The notes below the pieces were generated by a model. That model was not told where the DNA came from, ran no database searches, and was given only the letters and a program-made list of their open reading frames with translations. A program made the position numbers and the translations under genes. This document shows positions 35,055 through 44,866 of a DNA stretch of 64,000 nucleotides, one piece after another. Source of the stretch: Rhodoplanes sp. Z2-YC6860 (GTDB lineage Bacteria; Pseudomonadota; Alphaproteobacteria; Rhizobiales; Xanthobacteraceae); the NCBI RefSeq assembly GCF_001579845.1, contig NZ_CP007440.1, positions 2,422,001 through 2,486,000 on the forward strand. The letters run 5' to 3'. Position 1 is the stretch's first letter. Every line of letters starts with the position of its first letter.

Positions 35055-35945
35055 TCAGTTGCAGCAGTACGGCGGCGGCGGTGGCGGCGGCTTCGTCGTG
35101 CTGCCCGCCTGGGTGGTCTGCGACACGCCTTTGCCGCTGGTGCCGAAGATCGACGTATAACCCAGAGGATCGGTGCCCGGCGGCTCGGTCGGATACTGCA
35201 CGACCGTGTATCGGTATCCGCTCGGCACCTGGCCGGGCCTTACGACATTGGCGACGCCGCCGGTCTGGTTCTGCTTGCTGTTGATCAGCCGGGCGATGAG
35301 CCTGAGCGTCGCGTCCGAGATCCGGACTGGCGTCGGGATCGGATCGTTGGCCGAGCCGATCACGGTGGCGAAACCCGAAGGCACAGTCACGGTGCTGACA
35401 TTGTTGCTCAGCGTGATCTGGCCGAAATGCGCGATCACCAGTTCGCCCGTGAGGCCCGCAAGCGCCGGATCGCTCTGCGCGATGCTTCGCGGCAGAGGCA
35501 GCAGGAGCGTGACCATGCCGCCACGAATGCCCAGCGAGCCGATCGGCGTCCGGATGGTGGCGCCGGTGTTGTGGCTGATGTTGCCGCCGATGAAGCGCAG
35601 CACGCCGCGGCTCACGCTCGCGACCATCGTGCCGGACTTGGCACCTGGGTTGTAGACGAACTGATCGATGACAAGGTCGCTGTTGGCGCCGAGGTTGACG
35701 GCCGACTGATCGGGAAACTGAATCTGGGTCGAGCCGGATGCGGAGGTGCGCACGCGCTCCTTGACCACGATGTTTGTGCCGACGGTGAGCTTGCGTGCCG
35801 CGCCGCCCGGTGGAGTGCCGGTGGCGTCCTGATTGACGGCGCCGACCCGGCCGAAAGCCTCCGCATGGGCGGCGCTTGTCGACGCTGCAGCCAGCAAAAG
35901 AACACCAAGCAGTGCAGTGGTCAGCGAAGCTTCGAGACGGTTCAC
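35055..35945 (-). CDS. FecR-domain periplasmic protein
   Basis: A 296-residue exported protein starting at GTG with GGGAGG 6-7 bases upstream. The signal peptide ends AHA (about residue 28). A FecR domain follows (about 35-150: VGTNIVVKERVRTSASGSTQIQFPDQSAVNLGANSDLVIDQFVY, then RGVLRFIGGNISHN and IRTPIGSLGIRGG). The C-terminal part is a low-complexity linker ending in seven Pro and YCCN. Unlike sigma-regulator FecR proteins, it has no cytoplasmic helix and no sigma factor gene nearby, so it is of the exported, carbohydrate/LysM-like FecR type. Function unknown. Confidence 0.85.
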   Translation of the reverse strand: MNRLEASLTTALLGVLLLAAASTSAAHAEAFGRVGAVNQDATGTPPGGAARKLTVGTNIVVKERVRTSASGSTQIQFPDQSAVNLGANSDLVIDQFVYNPGAKSGTMVASVSRGVLRFIGGNISHNTGATIRTPIGSLGIRGGMVTLLLPLPRSIAQSDPALAGLTGELVIAHFGQITLSNNVSTVTVPSGFATVIGSANDPIPTPVRISDATLRLIARLINSKQNQTGGVANVVRPGQVPSGYRYTVVQYPTEPPGTDPLGYTSIFGTSGKGVSQTTQAGSTTKPPPPPPPYCCN

Positions 35946-36130
35946 GAGGCGCCTCCCGTTGTGGTGCCACGGGAGCATCTCTATTCGGGTGCGGTCCTGT
36001 GCGAAGTGCGCGAAGTCACACGGCGCAACATGACGGGTTCCACCGTCAAAATCGCGCCGCAATGTGTCCAGGTTTACGACACCGGGACCGACGGGATATC
36101 CGCCGAATGGAGGAGTCGCCGGCTTGGCGG

Positions 36131-37456
36131 CTACGAGGCCGCCTGCCGCCGCATGACGCCGGGCCGCTCGAGGCCGAGATGCGAGCGCAGCGTCGTGCCG
36201 GAGTATTCGGTCCGGTACAGCCCGCGACGTTGCAGTTCCGGCACGACACGATCGACGAAATCGTCGAACGCACCGGGGAAATAGGCCGGCATGATCACGA
36301 AGCCGTCGGCAAGGCCGCTCGTGAACCATTCCTCCAACGTGTCGGCGATGCGCTTCGGCGTGCCGTAGATCACCCAGTGGCCGCGGGCGGCGGCCGTCAC
36401 GTTGTAGAGATCGCGCAGCGTCATCTTCTCGCGGCGGGCCATGTCCAGCAACGCTCGCGAGAAGGCCTGGCCGCCTTCGGTCTGCGGAAAGTCCGGCACC
36501 GGCCCGTCGAGCGGATAGCCGGAGATGTCGTGGCCGAGCCGCGCCGAGACCAGCGCCAGCGCATTCGTCGGTGTGAGCCAGCTTTGCAGCTTGGCGAGCT
36601 GCTCTTTGGCCTGCTCGTCGGTGTCGGCGATGATCGGCATGACGCCCGGCAGGATCGGCAGTTCATGCGGGTCACGGCCGTGCTTCACCACGCGCTGCTT
36701 CAGGCTGTCATAGGCGGTCTTGGCGGATTCCTTGTCGCCGTTGACGACCGAGAACACCAGGTCCGCGGACCGTGCCGACAGGTCCTGTCCGGCCGGCGAG
36801 CCGCCGGCCTGGATGATGACCGGCTGCCCCTGCGGTGAACGTTCAATGTTGAGCGGGCCCTTCACTTGATAGAAGCGCCCCTTGTGGTCGAGCGGATGGA
36901 TCTTGGATTTGTCCAGATAGACGCCGGTCTTCAAATCGGCGACCACGGCGCCATCGTCCCAGCAGTCCCAGAGGCCGCGCACCACGTCGACGAACTCGCT
37001 TGCGATCTCGTAGCGCAGATCGTGCTCGTCGAGCCGCTGCTTGCTGAAGTTGAGCGCGGCCTTCTGGTTGGCGCTGGTCACCACGTTCCAGCCGGCGCGG
37101 CCGTTGCTGAGATGGTCCAGCGAGGCGAAGGCGCGCGCGACGTGATAGGGCTCGCCGAAGCTCGTCGATACCGTGGCGCCCAGCCCCACGTGCTTGGTTA
37201 CCATGCTCAGCGCGGACAACAGAGTCAGAGGCTCGAAGCGGCTGACGAACGACGGATGGTCGTTCGTCTCCATGAGCAGGCCGTCGGATATGAAGAACAG
37301 GTCGAACTTGCCGCGTTCGGCGGTGGTCGCGATGTTCTGCAGCACCGGCAGCCTGCAGCCGCTGGTGAAGGCGCCTTCCATGCGCCAGCCGGCCGAATGA
37401 TTGCCCGTCCCGAGCACAAAGACGCCGAAATGCATCTGACGCTTGTGTTCAGACAT
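36131..37456 (-). CDS. LLM-class monooxygenase, NtaA/DszA type
   Basis: A 441-residue flavin-dependent monooxygenase: GVFVLGTGNHSAGWRMEGA, FDLFFISDGLLM, SMVTKHVGLGATVSTSFGEPYHVARAFASLDHLSNGRAGWNVVTS, and the family end VPELQRRGLYRTEYSGTTLRSHLGL. It belongs to the same group as the protein at 16411-17751 but is not a recent copy. It lies 33 bases downstream of a Bug receptor gene, probably in one operon, which suggests oxidation of a compound that the receptor binds. No reductase is visible. Confidence 0.9.
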   Translation of the reverse strand: MSEHKRQMHFGVFVLGTGNHSAGWRMEGAFTSGCRLPVLQNIATTAERGKFDLFFISDGLLMETNDHPSFVSRFEPLTLLSALSMVTKHVGLGATVSTSFGEPYHVARAFASLDHLSNGRAGWNVVTSANQKAALNFSKQRLDEHDLRYEIASEFVDVVRGLWDCWDDGAVVADLKTGVYLDKSKIHPLDHKGRFYQVKGPLNIERSPQGQPVIIQAGGSPAGQDLSARSADLVFSVVNGDKESAKTAYDSLKQRVVKHGRDPHELPILPGVMPIIADTDEQAKEQLAKLQSWLTPTNALALVSARLGHDISGYPLDGPVPDFPQTEGGQAFSRALLDMARREKMTLRDLYNVTAAARGHWVIYGTPKRIADTLEEWFTSGLADGFVIMPAYFPGAFDDFVDRVVPELQRRGLYRTEYSGTTLRSHLGLERPGVMRRQAAS

Positions 37457-37489
37457 GTGGGAACCCTCTTGTTCTGCGGATCGACCTTT

Positions 37490-38470
37490 TCATGGGTCGA
37501 TATGGATATTCTTTTCGCGGACGATTGTCGCCCATTTTTGCAAATCCGACCGCACCGTGGCGGCGAGGACGTCGGGTCCGCCGCCAACCGGCTCGTTGCC
37601 GATCTTCAGGAAGCCGTCCTTGACCTCGGCGGCCTTGAGCGCGTCATTGACCTTGTGGTTGAGCAGATCGATCACGGCCTGAGGTGTCCCGGCGGGCGCG
37701 AACAGGGCAAACCAGGCGGACGCATCGAAACCCGGCACGCCTTGCTCGGCAATGGTCGGCGCGTCAGGCAGGACGAGCGACCGTTTGGCACTGGAGACTC
37801 CAAGCGGTCGTACGGTGCCGCTTCGGATATAGCCGACGGTTGTCGCCACCCCATCGAAGGCGAACTGAATGCGGCCGCCGATCAGGTCGGTCATCATCGG
37901 CGCCGAGCCGCGGTAGGGGATGTGGTTGGTTTGTATGCCGGCCATCGAATTCAACAGCTCGGCGAAGAGGTGGTTGTTGCTGCCGGTGCCGTAGGAGCCG
38001 AACGACAATTCGCCGGGCTTGGATTTGGCGAGCGCGATCAACTCGGCGGCGTTCTTCACCGGCACGTCGTTGTTGGCAACGAGCATCATCGGCGCGGAGG
38101 TGATCAGCGCCACGGGTGCGAAATCGCGCACGGGATCGTAGCCGAGCCGGGTGTAGACCAGCGGGTTGGTGCCGTGCGTGCTGCCGGTGCCGAGCAGCAG
38201 CGTGTAGCCGTCATGCGGCGCTTGCGCGACCGCCGTGGCGCCAACCGAGCCACCGGCGCCGCCGCGGTTCTCGATGATCACTGACTGGCCAAGCGACTCA
38301 CTCAAGCGCGGCGCGATCATCCGCGCCACCACGTCGACGCCGCCGCCCGGCGGGAACGGCACGATGATCTTGATGATCTGGTTCGGGTAATCGGCCGCGT
38401 GAGCCGGGCCGCTCGGCGCTACGGATAGCGCAAAGATGAGGGCAAAGACCGTGCAGACGGCGGACCGCAT
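37490..38470 (-). CDS. Tripartite tricarboxylate transporter receptor, Bug/TctC family
   Basis: A 326-residue exported binding protein: signal peptide ending AHA (about residue 27), then YPNQIIKIIVPFPPGGGVDVVARMIAPRLSESLGQSVIIENRGGAGGSVGATAVAQAPHDGYTLL, which is the canonical Bug N-terminus, and GVPGFDASAWFALFAPAGTPQAVIDLLN in the C-terminal half. The ATG was chosen over an upstream TTG two codons before. No membrane TctAB genes are nearby. It is the first gene of a two-gene unit with the LLM monooxygenase. Confidence 0.93.
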   Translation of the reverse strand: MRSAVCTVFALIFALSVAPSGPAHAADYPNQIIKIIVPFPPGGGVDVVARMIAPRLSESLGQSVIIENRGGAGGSVGATAVAQAPHDGYTLLLGTGSTHGTNPLVYTRLGYDPVRDFAPVALITSAPMMLVANNDVPVKNAAELIALAKSKPGELSFGSYGTGSNNHLFAELLNSMAGIQTNHIPYRGSAPMMTDLIGGRIQFAFDGVATTVGYIRSGTVRPLGVSSAKRSLVLPDAPTIAEQGVPGFDASAWFALFAPAGTPQAVIDLLNHKVNDALKAAEVKDGFLKIGNEPVGGGPDVLAATVRSDLQKWATIVREKNIHIDP

Positions 38471-38624
38471 CGGCAAAGTTTGAACGAAGGCTAAGGGCTT
38501 GTCATCCCGGATGATGAGCCGGAGCAGACGGCTGGCGCATATCCGTTATGATCCGGAGCCTTCCGTATTCCATCGATCTGCTCATTCGCTATCATTCTGC
38601 ACCGGTTTTAATCAGGGGGCTGTC

Positions 38625-39656
38625 ATGAACCGTTCGATTTTTCGCATCGAATTCTTCGCCGCGGCGCTGCTCGGATGCGTATCGAGCACGAATGTCACGG
38701 CGGCTGAGCATACCCTGTTGCCCACGCCGAAGACGGTCCACATCGGCTACTTCCTCTCGACGCTGAAGCCGGTGCTGAGCATCGACAGCGGCGACACCGT
38801 GACGCTCGAAAGCATCGCATCGATCGTGCCGGCCGTGGTCGACGCTTCCGGCGTCGTCCCGCCCTCGGCGCTGCCGCAGGCGATGCGCGACATCTACGGC
38901 ACCGTGCAGGATCGCGGGCCGGGCCCGCACGTCCTCACCGGACCGATCGAGATCAAGGGCGCGATGCCGGGCGATGTGCTGGAGGTCCGCATCCTCGACG
39001 TCCAGCTCGCAATCGACTGGGGCTATAACCGTCAGCGCCCTTATGCGGGCACGCTGCCGGACGAATTCCCGGCGCTCTGGAATCGCATCATCCCGATCGA
39101 TCGCACGGCCAAGACCGCCGAGGTTGCCAAGGGAGTCGTCGTGCCGGTGAACCGTCCGTTCTTCGGCATCATGGGCCTTGCGCCGGATTCAGGGCGGATC
39201 AGCAGCGGTCCTCCCGGCGTTCACGCCGGCAACATGGACAACAAGGACCTGACCGCGGGCACGACGCTCTATCTGCCGGTCCATGCTCCGGGCGCGCTGT
39301 TCTCGGCCGGAGACGCTCACGCAGCGCAGGGGCATGGCGAGGTCGATCTGACCGCGATCGAAACCGGCATGCGCGGCACCTTTCAGTTCATCCTGCACAA
39401 GGACATGAAGCTGCGCTGGCCGCGTGCCGAGACGCCGACGCACTGGATGGCGATGGGTCTCAATCCCGACCTCGACGACGCGATGCGGATCGCGGTGCGC
39501 GAGACCATCGAGCTGATCGTGGAGAAGTATCCGAAACTCACCCGCGAAGAGGCCTACATGATCGCGAGCGTGGCGGTGGACTATCACGTCACGCAGGTGG
39601 TCGACGGCACCAAGGGGGTGCACGGGATGATTCCAAAATCGATCTTCAAGCAATAG
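38625..39656 (+). CDS. Exported acetamidase/formamidase-family protein
   Basis: A 343-residue member of the FmdA/AmdA family, with GPGPHVLTGPIEIKGAMPGDVLEVRILDVQ, GVHAGNMDNKDL and SAGDAHAAQGHGEVDLTAIET as diagnostic motifs (the last holds the metal-type His residues). Most relatives are cytosolic amidases that release ammonia from formamide or acetamide; this one has a signal peptide (residues 1 to about 28), so it acts in the periplasm. GGGGGC precedes the ATG. It is convergent with the next gene and divergent from the receptor/monooxygenase pair. Confidence 0.88.
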   Translation: MNRSIFRIEFFAAALLGCVSSTNVTAAEHTLLPTPKTVHIGYFLSTLKPVLSIDSGDTVTLESIASIVPAVVDASGVVPPSALPQAMRDIYGTVQDRGPGPHVLTGPIEIKGAMPGDVLEVRILDVQLAIDWGYNRQRPYAGTLPDEFPALWNRIIPIDRTAKTAEVAKGVVVPVNRPFFGIMGLAPDSGRISSGPPGVHAGNMDNKDLTAGTTLYLPVHAPGALFSAGDAHAAQGHGEVDLTAIETGMRGTFQFILHKDMKLRWPRAETPTHWMAMGLNPDLDDAMRIAVRETIELIVEKYPKLTREEAYMIASVAVDYHVTQVVDGTKGVHGMIPKSIFKQ

Positions 39657-39672
39657 GACGGGTGAGACGGAG

Positions 39673-42186
39673 CTACGCGGCGGTGCCCTCGACCCTCGCG
39701 CCGCCGTAAACCGCGTCGAAATCGAGCTCGCCGGCAGGTCCCGGTCGCTTGAACAGGTAGCCCTGCAGGGCCGTGACGCCTGCGAGCCGCAGGAGCTTGT
39801 ACTGGTCCTCGGTTTCGACACCTTCCGCCGTGGTCGCGATGTTCAGGCTGTTGGCGAGCGTCAGCGTCGCCGAGATGATCGCGGCGCAGTCGGCGCGCTT
39901 GGTCATGCTGCGGATGAACGACGTGTCGATCTTGATCTTGTCGAACGGGAACATGGTGAGCTGGCTGAGCGAAGAATAGCCGGTGCCGAAATCGTCGAGC
40001 GCGATGGCGATGCCGAGCGTCTTGAACTGCCGCAACAGAGGCACGCACTCGGAGGCCCGTTCGATCAGCGCGGTCTCGGTGATCTCGAGCTCCAGCCGCG
40101 ACGGCGAAAGCCCTGAGCGGGCAAGCGCCGTCGAGACGACTTCGCCGAGATTGGCCTTGCGGAACTGAATGGGCGACAGATTGACGGCGAGCTTGATGTC
40201 GTCCGGCCATTGCGCGGCCTCGGCGCAGGCTTTGGACAGCGCCCATTCGCCGATTGGAGCGATCAGGCCAGTCTCTTCGGCGACGCCAATGAACTGTCCC
40301 GGCTCGATCGTGCCCCGGGTCGGATGCTGCCAGCGGATCAGCGCTTCGGCGGCACAGATTTTCCGCGTTCGGGTGGAGACGATCGGCTGGTAGTACAGCG
40401 TGAGCTCGCCCTTCTGGATGGCGCGGCGCAACTCGGTTTCGAGCTCGCGGCGGGCGCCGGCGGCCTGCATCATCTCGGCGTCGAAAAAGCAGTAGTTGCC
40501 GCGCCCTGACGATTTGGCGCGATAGAGCGCGAGGTCCGCCATTTTCAGCAGGCCGTCGGGGTCCTTGGCATGCTCCGGCGCGAGCGCAATGCCGATGCTG
40601 GTGCCGATATTGACCTCTTGGCCTTCGATGATGAAGGGTCGCGACAAGACGTCGATGATGCGTGCGCCGAACGCCGCAGCCGCGCCACGCTGGTCGAGCG
40701 CGCTTGCCTGAATGATGGCAAATTCATCGCCGCCGAGGCGCCCGAGCACATCGGTTTTCCGCAGCGACGCCTTGAGCCGCGTCGCGACCTCGCGGAGCAG
40801 CGCATCGCCCGCCGGATGGCCGAGCGTGTCGTTGACGTACTTGAAGCGGTCGAGATCGAGCAGAAGGATCGCGAACGACTCGCCCCAGCGGCGGTGCCGC
40901 GCTGCTGCCTCATCGATCCGCTGCGCCACCGCTGCCCGGTTGGCGAGCCCGGTCAGCACGTCGTGATGCGCCATGTACGCGATCTTGGCTTGGGAGCGCC
41001 GCTGTTCGGTGGTGTCGCGATGCGTGGCGAGCCAGCCGCCGTCGGGCAGTGGCTTGTTGGTGATCTCGATCGAGCGTCCGTCCGGCAGATGGGCATGGGT
41101 GTGCGTGATCTTCTGCTGCGCCAGATCGGCCATCAACGTCGAGCGATAGCTGTCGATGTCTCCCGTGAAGGTGCCGGTCTGCCGGCGATGCTGGAGCAGA
41201 TCGTGCAACGTACAGCCGGCTTTCACGACGTCCGGCGACAGCCGATACATCTCGATGTAACGCTGGTTGCAGATGACGATGCGTTCCGACGAATCGAACA
41301 GAAGCAGGCCGTGCGACATGTTGTTGACGGCCATGTCGAGACGGAACGTCTGCTCCTCCAGCTTCATCTGTGAGGCTTCGGTCTGCTGACGGGCCTCCTT
41401 GAGCTCCTGAATGATCTTCTGAAACTTGTCGGTGCGGACCGCAAGCCGTCGATCCGCCAGCACGCCGATGAAGCTCATGCCGAGCACCGTCAGCGCCACG
41501 CCTGCGATCGCGACCGCCAGCAAGGTCGGCGACAGCGAGAGGTGGCTCAGAGTTCGCGCCGGATCGGGAACGAGCTCGATCGCTCCCATGGCGGTGAAGT
41601 GGTGGGAGACGATCGCGAGCGTCAGCAGAACACCGGCCAGCAGCGTTTGCAGCATGCCGGCGGAGCGAACGGCAACCATCAGCGCCGCCATGCCGAACAG
41701 CATCCCAAGGATCACTGAACTCGCCGCCAGGTCGATTGACCACGAAATCCGGCCGGGCGCTTCGAGCGCCCACATGCCGAGGTAATGCATACTGGCGATG
41801 CCGGCGCCGACGATCGCGCCGCCGAGTGCCGCATGGCCGCGCCGGCTCGCGCCAGTCCCGGCTGCGATGCCAAATCCCGCGGAGGTCAGGACCATGGCGG
41901 CAGCGAGCGATAACCCGGTCAGGGGCAAGCCGTAGCCGATGACGATGCCGGGATCGTAGGCCAGCATCGCGATGAAATGCGTGGCCCAGATGCCATAGCC
42001 GATCGCCCCGCCCGCAATCGCGATCCAGATCAGGCGGCTTCGTGCCTGCGAGGCGACGGCGCGATGGAAGATGTGGACCGCAACGAGGCTCGCCAAAAAG
42101 CAAACCAGCCCGGCAAGGCCCACGAGCCGCCAGTCGTGCTGCTCTGCAAGACAAGTGAAGACCCGGAACATCAGTCCCCGCGACAC
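39673..42186 (-). CDS. MHYT-PAS-GGDEF-EAL cyclic-di-GMP enzyme
   Basis: An 837-residue inner-membrane signalling protein. N-terminal seven-helix MHYT sensor domain (about 15-250) with the three repeated motifs ATHFIAM, SMHYLGM and SHHFTAM. A short coiled coil (about 265-290) is followed by a PAS-type domain (about 290-390). The GGDEF domain (about 400-560) has an intact GRLGGDEF and an upstream RKTD inhibitory site. The EAL domain (about 570-825) has intact EAL, ETETAL-type ITETALI and LDDFGTGYSSL. Both catalytic sites thus look active. The start is GTG; an ATG five codons later is possible. Confidence 0.93.
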   Translation of the reverse strand: MSRGLMFRVFTCLAEQHDWRLVGLAGLVCFLASLVAVHIFHRAVASQARSRLIWIAIAGGAIGYGIWATHFIAMLAYDPGIVIGYGLPLTGLSLAAAMVLTSAGFGIAAGTGASRRGHAALGGAIVGAGIASMHYLGMWALEAPGRISWSIDLAASSVILGMLFGMAALMVAVRSAGMLQTLLAGVLLTLAIVSHHFTAMGAIELVPDPARTLSHLSLSPTLLAVAIAGVALTVLGMSFIGVLADRRLAVRTDKFQKIIQELKEARQQTEASQMKLEEQTFRLDMAVNNMSHGLLLFDSSERIVICNQRYIEMYRLSPDVVKAGCTLHDLLQHRRQTGTFTGDIDSYRSTLMADLAQQKITHTHAHLPDGRSIEITNKPLPDGGWLATHRDTTEQRRSQAKIAYMAHHDVLTGLANRAAVAQRIDEAAARHRRWGESFAILLLDLDRFKYVNDTLGHPAGDALLREVATRLKASLRKTDVLGRLGGDEFAIIQASALDQRGAAAAFGARIIDVLSRPFIIEGQEVNIGTSIGIALAPEHAKDPDGLLKMADLALYRAKSSGRGNYCFFDAEMMQAAGARRELETELRRAIQKGELTLYYQPIVSTRTRKICAAEALIRWQHPTRGTIEPGQFIGVAEETGLIAPIGEWALSKACAEAAQWPDDIKLAVNLSPIQFRKANLGEVVSTALARSGLSPSRLELEITETALIERASECVPLLRQFKTLGIAIALDDFGTGYSSLSQLTMFPFDKIKIDTSFIRSMTKRADCAAIISATLTLANSLNIATTAEGVETEDQYKLLRLAGVTALQGYLFKRPGPAGELDFDAVYGGARVEGTAA

Positions 42187-42486
42187 TGGAGTGCCCTTCC
42201 GAAACCCGAAGCACGCGAAATGCCTGCGTGCGAACTTGGCTCGGAGTACTCGCGGAGGGTGTACCAGATCGGGGCTCGCGCGCCGTTAAAATGAAGCGGC
42301 TTGGCTTCCGAGTGACTAACAAGATGCCAAAAGTTGCGCGAGGTAACGATCGCGCCGGATTTGTTGTGGTTTGCCGCGATTCGGCATCAAAAGCTTGGGG
42401 TGCCGGCCCGCGCATTTAAAAAGAATTGCTGCGGAATCAGAAACGCTTCTGCCCGGATTCTTCAGCGATTAACTGCGGCGACGGCT
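42187..42486. other. Intergenic stretch without gene
   Basis: 300 bases between the signalling protein start and the DUF1254 gene end. It must hold the promoter of the leftward signalling gene. No convincing coding frame, terminator or repeat is seen. Confidence 0.5.
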
Positions 42487-43974
42487 TTACTTCATCGCCT
42501 CGAACTCGCCGGGCCGCCAGGTCTTATCGAACCAGGGTTTGGTCGGTCCGCGAAGACGAAGGATCGCGAACCAGCCTTTGCCCGGCGCGGTCCGCAGGAA
42601 GCTGTCCTCCTTGCCGGTCGGTGCTTTCGGCCCGAACCACAGCTCATAGGAGCCGTCGGCGGCGGGCTTGAGCTTCTCATTCAGGCTCGAGAGGCTCGGC
42701 TGCAGCGCTTCGGTCTGCAGCAGCGAGCGGGTTTGCGGGTCATACAGTGTGATCGACCAGGATTCCTTCGCTGGCACATTGGCCGGCAGTTGCAAGCGAT
42801 AGAGCTTGCCGCCGTCGAGCCAGTCGCCGTTTGCGTCCATCGCCGCGACCGCAAACTGCATGCCCGCGCCTGGCGCGGTCGTCATCAGCGAAGGCGCCAC
42901 CACCGCATGGCCGTAGTGATAGGCTGTTCGCGCATCGAACAGCCGCACGCCATTGCGCAGGAACGTCGAACCGCCGACGAGCGGCGTGGTCCAGGCCGAG
43001 TCCGGATAGAGCGTGGCAGCCGGATCGCGCGGCTTGAAGAACATCGTCCGTGCGCTGGCGCTGCCAATCGCGGCGGCCTCGGTCAGGATGCGCTTCATGC
43101 GTTCGTCGGGCGCGAAAGGCTTATCCTTGACGATGCCGATCGCCGCGAGCTGGCCCGTCAGTTCCGGGTCGAGCACATCGGCGGGGTCCTCCTGCACCAG
43201 GCTCGCAATGTCCTCGAAGAACGAGAAGCCGTTGCTCTGAACCAGATTGGCGACGTTGCCCGACGCATTGATCACATCGACCGCCGGCGGGTTGTCGGCG
43301 GCGGCGAGCGGGTAGACTTTCAGGCTCTGGAGAATCTGCATCACGCCCGCGGACTGGTCGCCGCTGCCCGCGCCAAGCCCGAGCATGATCGCCCACACGC
43401 CGTTGGTGCGCGAGCGCGCCAGATGGTAGCCCGATGGAAGCTTGCCTTTATAGCCAGGCGGGACGATCAGGAATTTGCCGCCCTTGCCCTTGTCCGGTCC
43501 CTTGTCGCCGAAGTCGGCGATGTGCCGCGACCACATATCGTCGAGCACGCCGATTGCGCGGGGCGGATATTCCAGCACCACCGGGCCTTTCGACAGATCG
43601 AGAAAGCTCGACGCATAAATGCTGTCGGTGGCGCCGGTCAAAAAGAGGGTCTTGGAATCGAGATATTGCTCGAACACCACGAACGTGTTGTCGGCGGCGC
43701 CCATGCTGCGCTGGCCGCGGCGCATCGCGACCATCGAGGCGCCGGGCATCGCATTGAGGAACACCTCGACGCCGCGGATGAAGTCGAGCTGGTCGTAGAC
43801 CTGCACCACCGTCTTCGGGGTCGGACGGCCCTGGTTGAACTGCAGCGTGCCGATTGTGGTCTTGAACTCGTTCGGCGTGGAGATGTCGCGGATTTCATTC
43901 GCGATGTCGGTTTGCGCGAATACCGGCGTTGCGGCGCAGATCAGCGCCCATGCGGCGAGAGCTGTTTTTGTCAT
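42487..43974 (-). CDS. Exported DUF1254/DUF1214 protein
   Basis: A 495-residue exported protein; the signal peptide ends PVFAQ (about residue 21). The DUF1254 domain (about 60-190, YDQLDFIRGVEVFLNAMPGASMVAMR) and C-terminal DUF1214 domain (about 370-480, ESWSITLYDPQTRSLLQ, GSYELWFGPKAPTGKEDSFLRT, GKGWFAILRLRGP) are complete. Function unknown; such proteins are common in soil proteobacteria and are often found beside oxidative pathways. The start is the ATG after an in-frame GTG two codons earlier. It is on the same strand as the first PQQ unit, 105 bases after the small cytochrome. Confidence 0.9.
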   Translation of the reverse strand: MTKTALAAWALICAATPVFAQTDIANEIRDISTPNEFKTTIGTLQFNQGRPTPKTVVQVYDQLDFIRGVEVFLNAMPGASMVAMRRGQRSMGAADNTFVVFEQYLDSKTLFLTGATDSIYASSFLDLSKGPVVLEYPPRAIGVLDDMWSRHIADFGDKGPDKGKGGKFLIVPPGYKGKLPSGYHLARSRTNGVWAIMLGLGAGSGDQSAGVMQILQSLKVYPLAAADNPPAVDVINASGNVANLVQSNGFSFFEDIASLVQEDPADVLDPELTGQLAAIGIVKDKPFAPDERMKRILTEAAAIGSASARTMFFKPRDPAATLYPDSAWTTPLVGGSTFLRNGVRLFDARTAYHYGHAVVAPSLMTTAPGAGMQFAVAAMDANGDWLDGGKLYRLQLPANVPAKESWSITLYDPQTRSLLQTEALQPSLSSLNEKLKPAADGSYELWFGPKAPTGKEDSFLRTAPGKGWFAILRLRGPTKPWFDKTWRPGEFEAMK

Positions 43975-44079
43975 GATCACACTTTACACCGCCGCGCGGC
44001 CAAGCGCCTGCGGCAGTTCGGCCGGCTTGGGGAAATCGCGCCTGTGCTGGGGCCGATCCGGCGCTAAAACGCTCGCCGG

Positions 44080-44424
44080 CTACTTCTCATACGCATTGGC
44101 GCGGATGTAGCTCCACAACTGGTCGATCTGCTCGGGGCTCACCACGCCTTTCCAGGGCGGCATCTGCTTCTTGCCGTTCGTGACGGAATTCTCGAACCGT
44201 GGCCGCTCATCGGCCTTGAGCTTGCGCAGGTCGAAGGTGGTCGGGCCGGTGTTGACCAGATCGTCGCCATGGCAGGTCGAGCAGTAGGTGGCGTAGGTTT
44301 CCGCGCCAGCTTTGATCTTGGCCTGGTCCTGATCCTGCGCGAGAGCGGCTCGCGGCGCGGCACCCGCGATGACCGCAACGGCAAGCAACAGCGAAATTCG
44401 CAACATCACGGGAGAGTCCTTCAT
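44080..44424 (-). CDS. Small c-type cytochrome (PQQ dehydrogenase unit 1)
   Basis: A 114-residue periplasmic cytochrome c: signal peptide (about 1-29, ending ALA), one heme site C48-S-T-C51-H52 and a likely Met ligand M88 in KKQMPPW. A start six codons later (MLRISLL) has AAGGAC upstream and would be equally good. It is the third gene of a unit with a PQQ alcohol dehydrogenase and a 104-residue protein, and is the most likely electron acceptor of that enzyme, like XoxG in lanthanide methanol dehydrogenase units. Confidence 0.88.
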   Translation of the reverse strand: MKDSPVMLRISLLLAVAVIAGAAPRAALAQDQDQAKIKAGAETYATYCSTCHGDDLVNTGPTTFDLRKLKADERPRFENSVTNGKKQMPPWKGVVSPEQIDQLWSYIRANAYEK

Positions 44425-44466
44425 TTTGTTATTGGCACGAGAGCTGAGCGACGCGTGGAGCGGCCG

Positions 44467-44781
44467 TCAGTGAAACGGCGCGTAACCGCGCTTGGTCAGA
44501 TATTCGCCGGCCTCGAAGCGGCAGATGTCGATTTTGTCGGCCATGTCCTCGGACACCAGCTTTTCGATCATCGTGATGGAGTCGGCGCCTTCGGAGACTT
44601 CCTTGCGGAATTTCGCGCCTTTGGCCGCGTCCTTGTCTAGCACGTTGTCGATCTGCTGCTTGACCGGAGCGAAGTCGCAAGAGGCCGCCCGCGCGGGCAG
44701 GGCTGAAGCTATCAGCGCAGCAACAACGACAACGGCAAGGCGGAGAGGGAGGGTATCAGAACCAAGCATTTCAAACTTCAA
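44467..44781 (-). CDS. Small periplasmic protein with two Cys (PQQ dehydrogenase unit 1)
   Basis: About 104 residues; a signal peptide ends ARAAS (a start four codons later is possible). The mature part is about 70 residues, mostly helical, with one Cys near its N-terminus (CDFAPVKQQIDNVLD) and one in DICRFEAGEYL, probably one disulfide. I do not recognise a family. It lies between a PQQ alcohol dehydrogenase and its cytochrome, the position of MxaJ or MxaI-like accessory genes, but it resembles neither. A small subunit or assembly factor is a reasonable guess. Confidence 0.75.
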   Translation of the reverse strand: MKFEMLGSDTLPLRLAVVVVAALIASALPARAASCDFAPVKQQIDNVLDKDAAKGAKFRKEVSEGADSITMIEKLVSEDMADKIDICRFEAGEYLTKRGYAPFH

Positions 44782-44866
44782 GGGACGACTTTCACGAAGA
44801 TTCTTGTTTTTGGCCGTGACGAGCGTGATGCGGGGAGACCGCGGCTGCGATCTCCCCGCGGATCAC

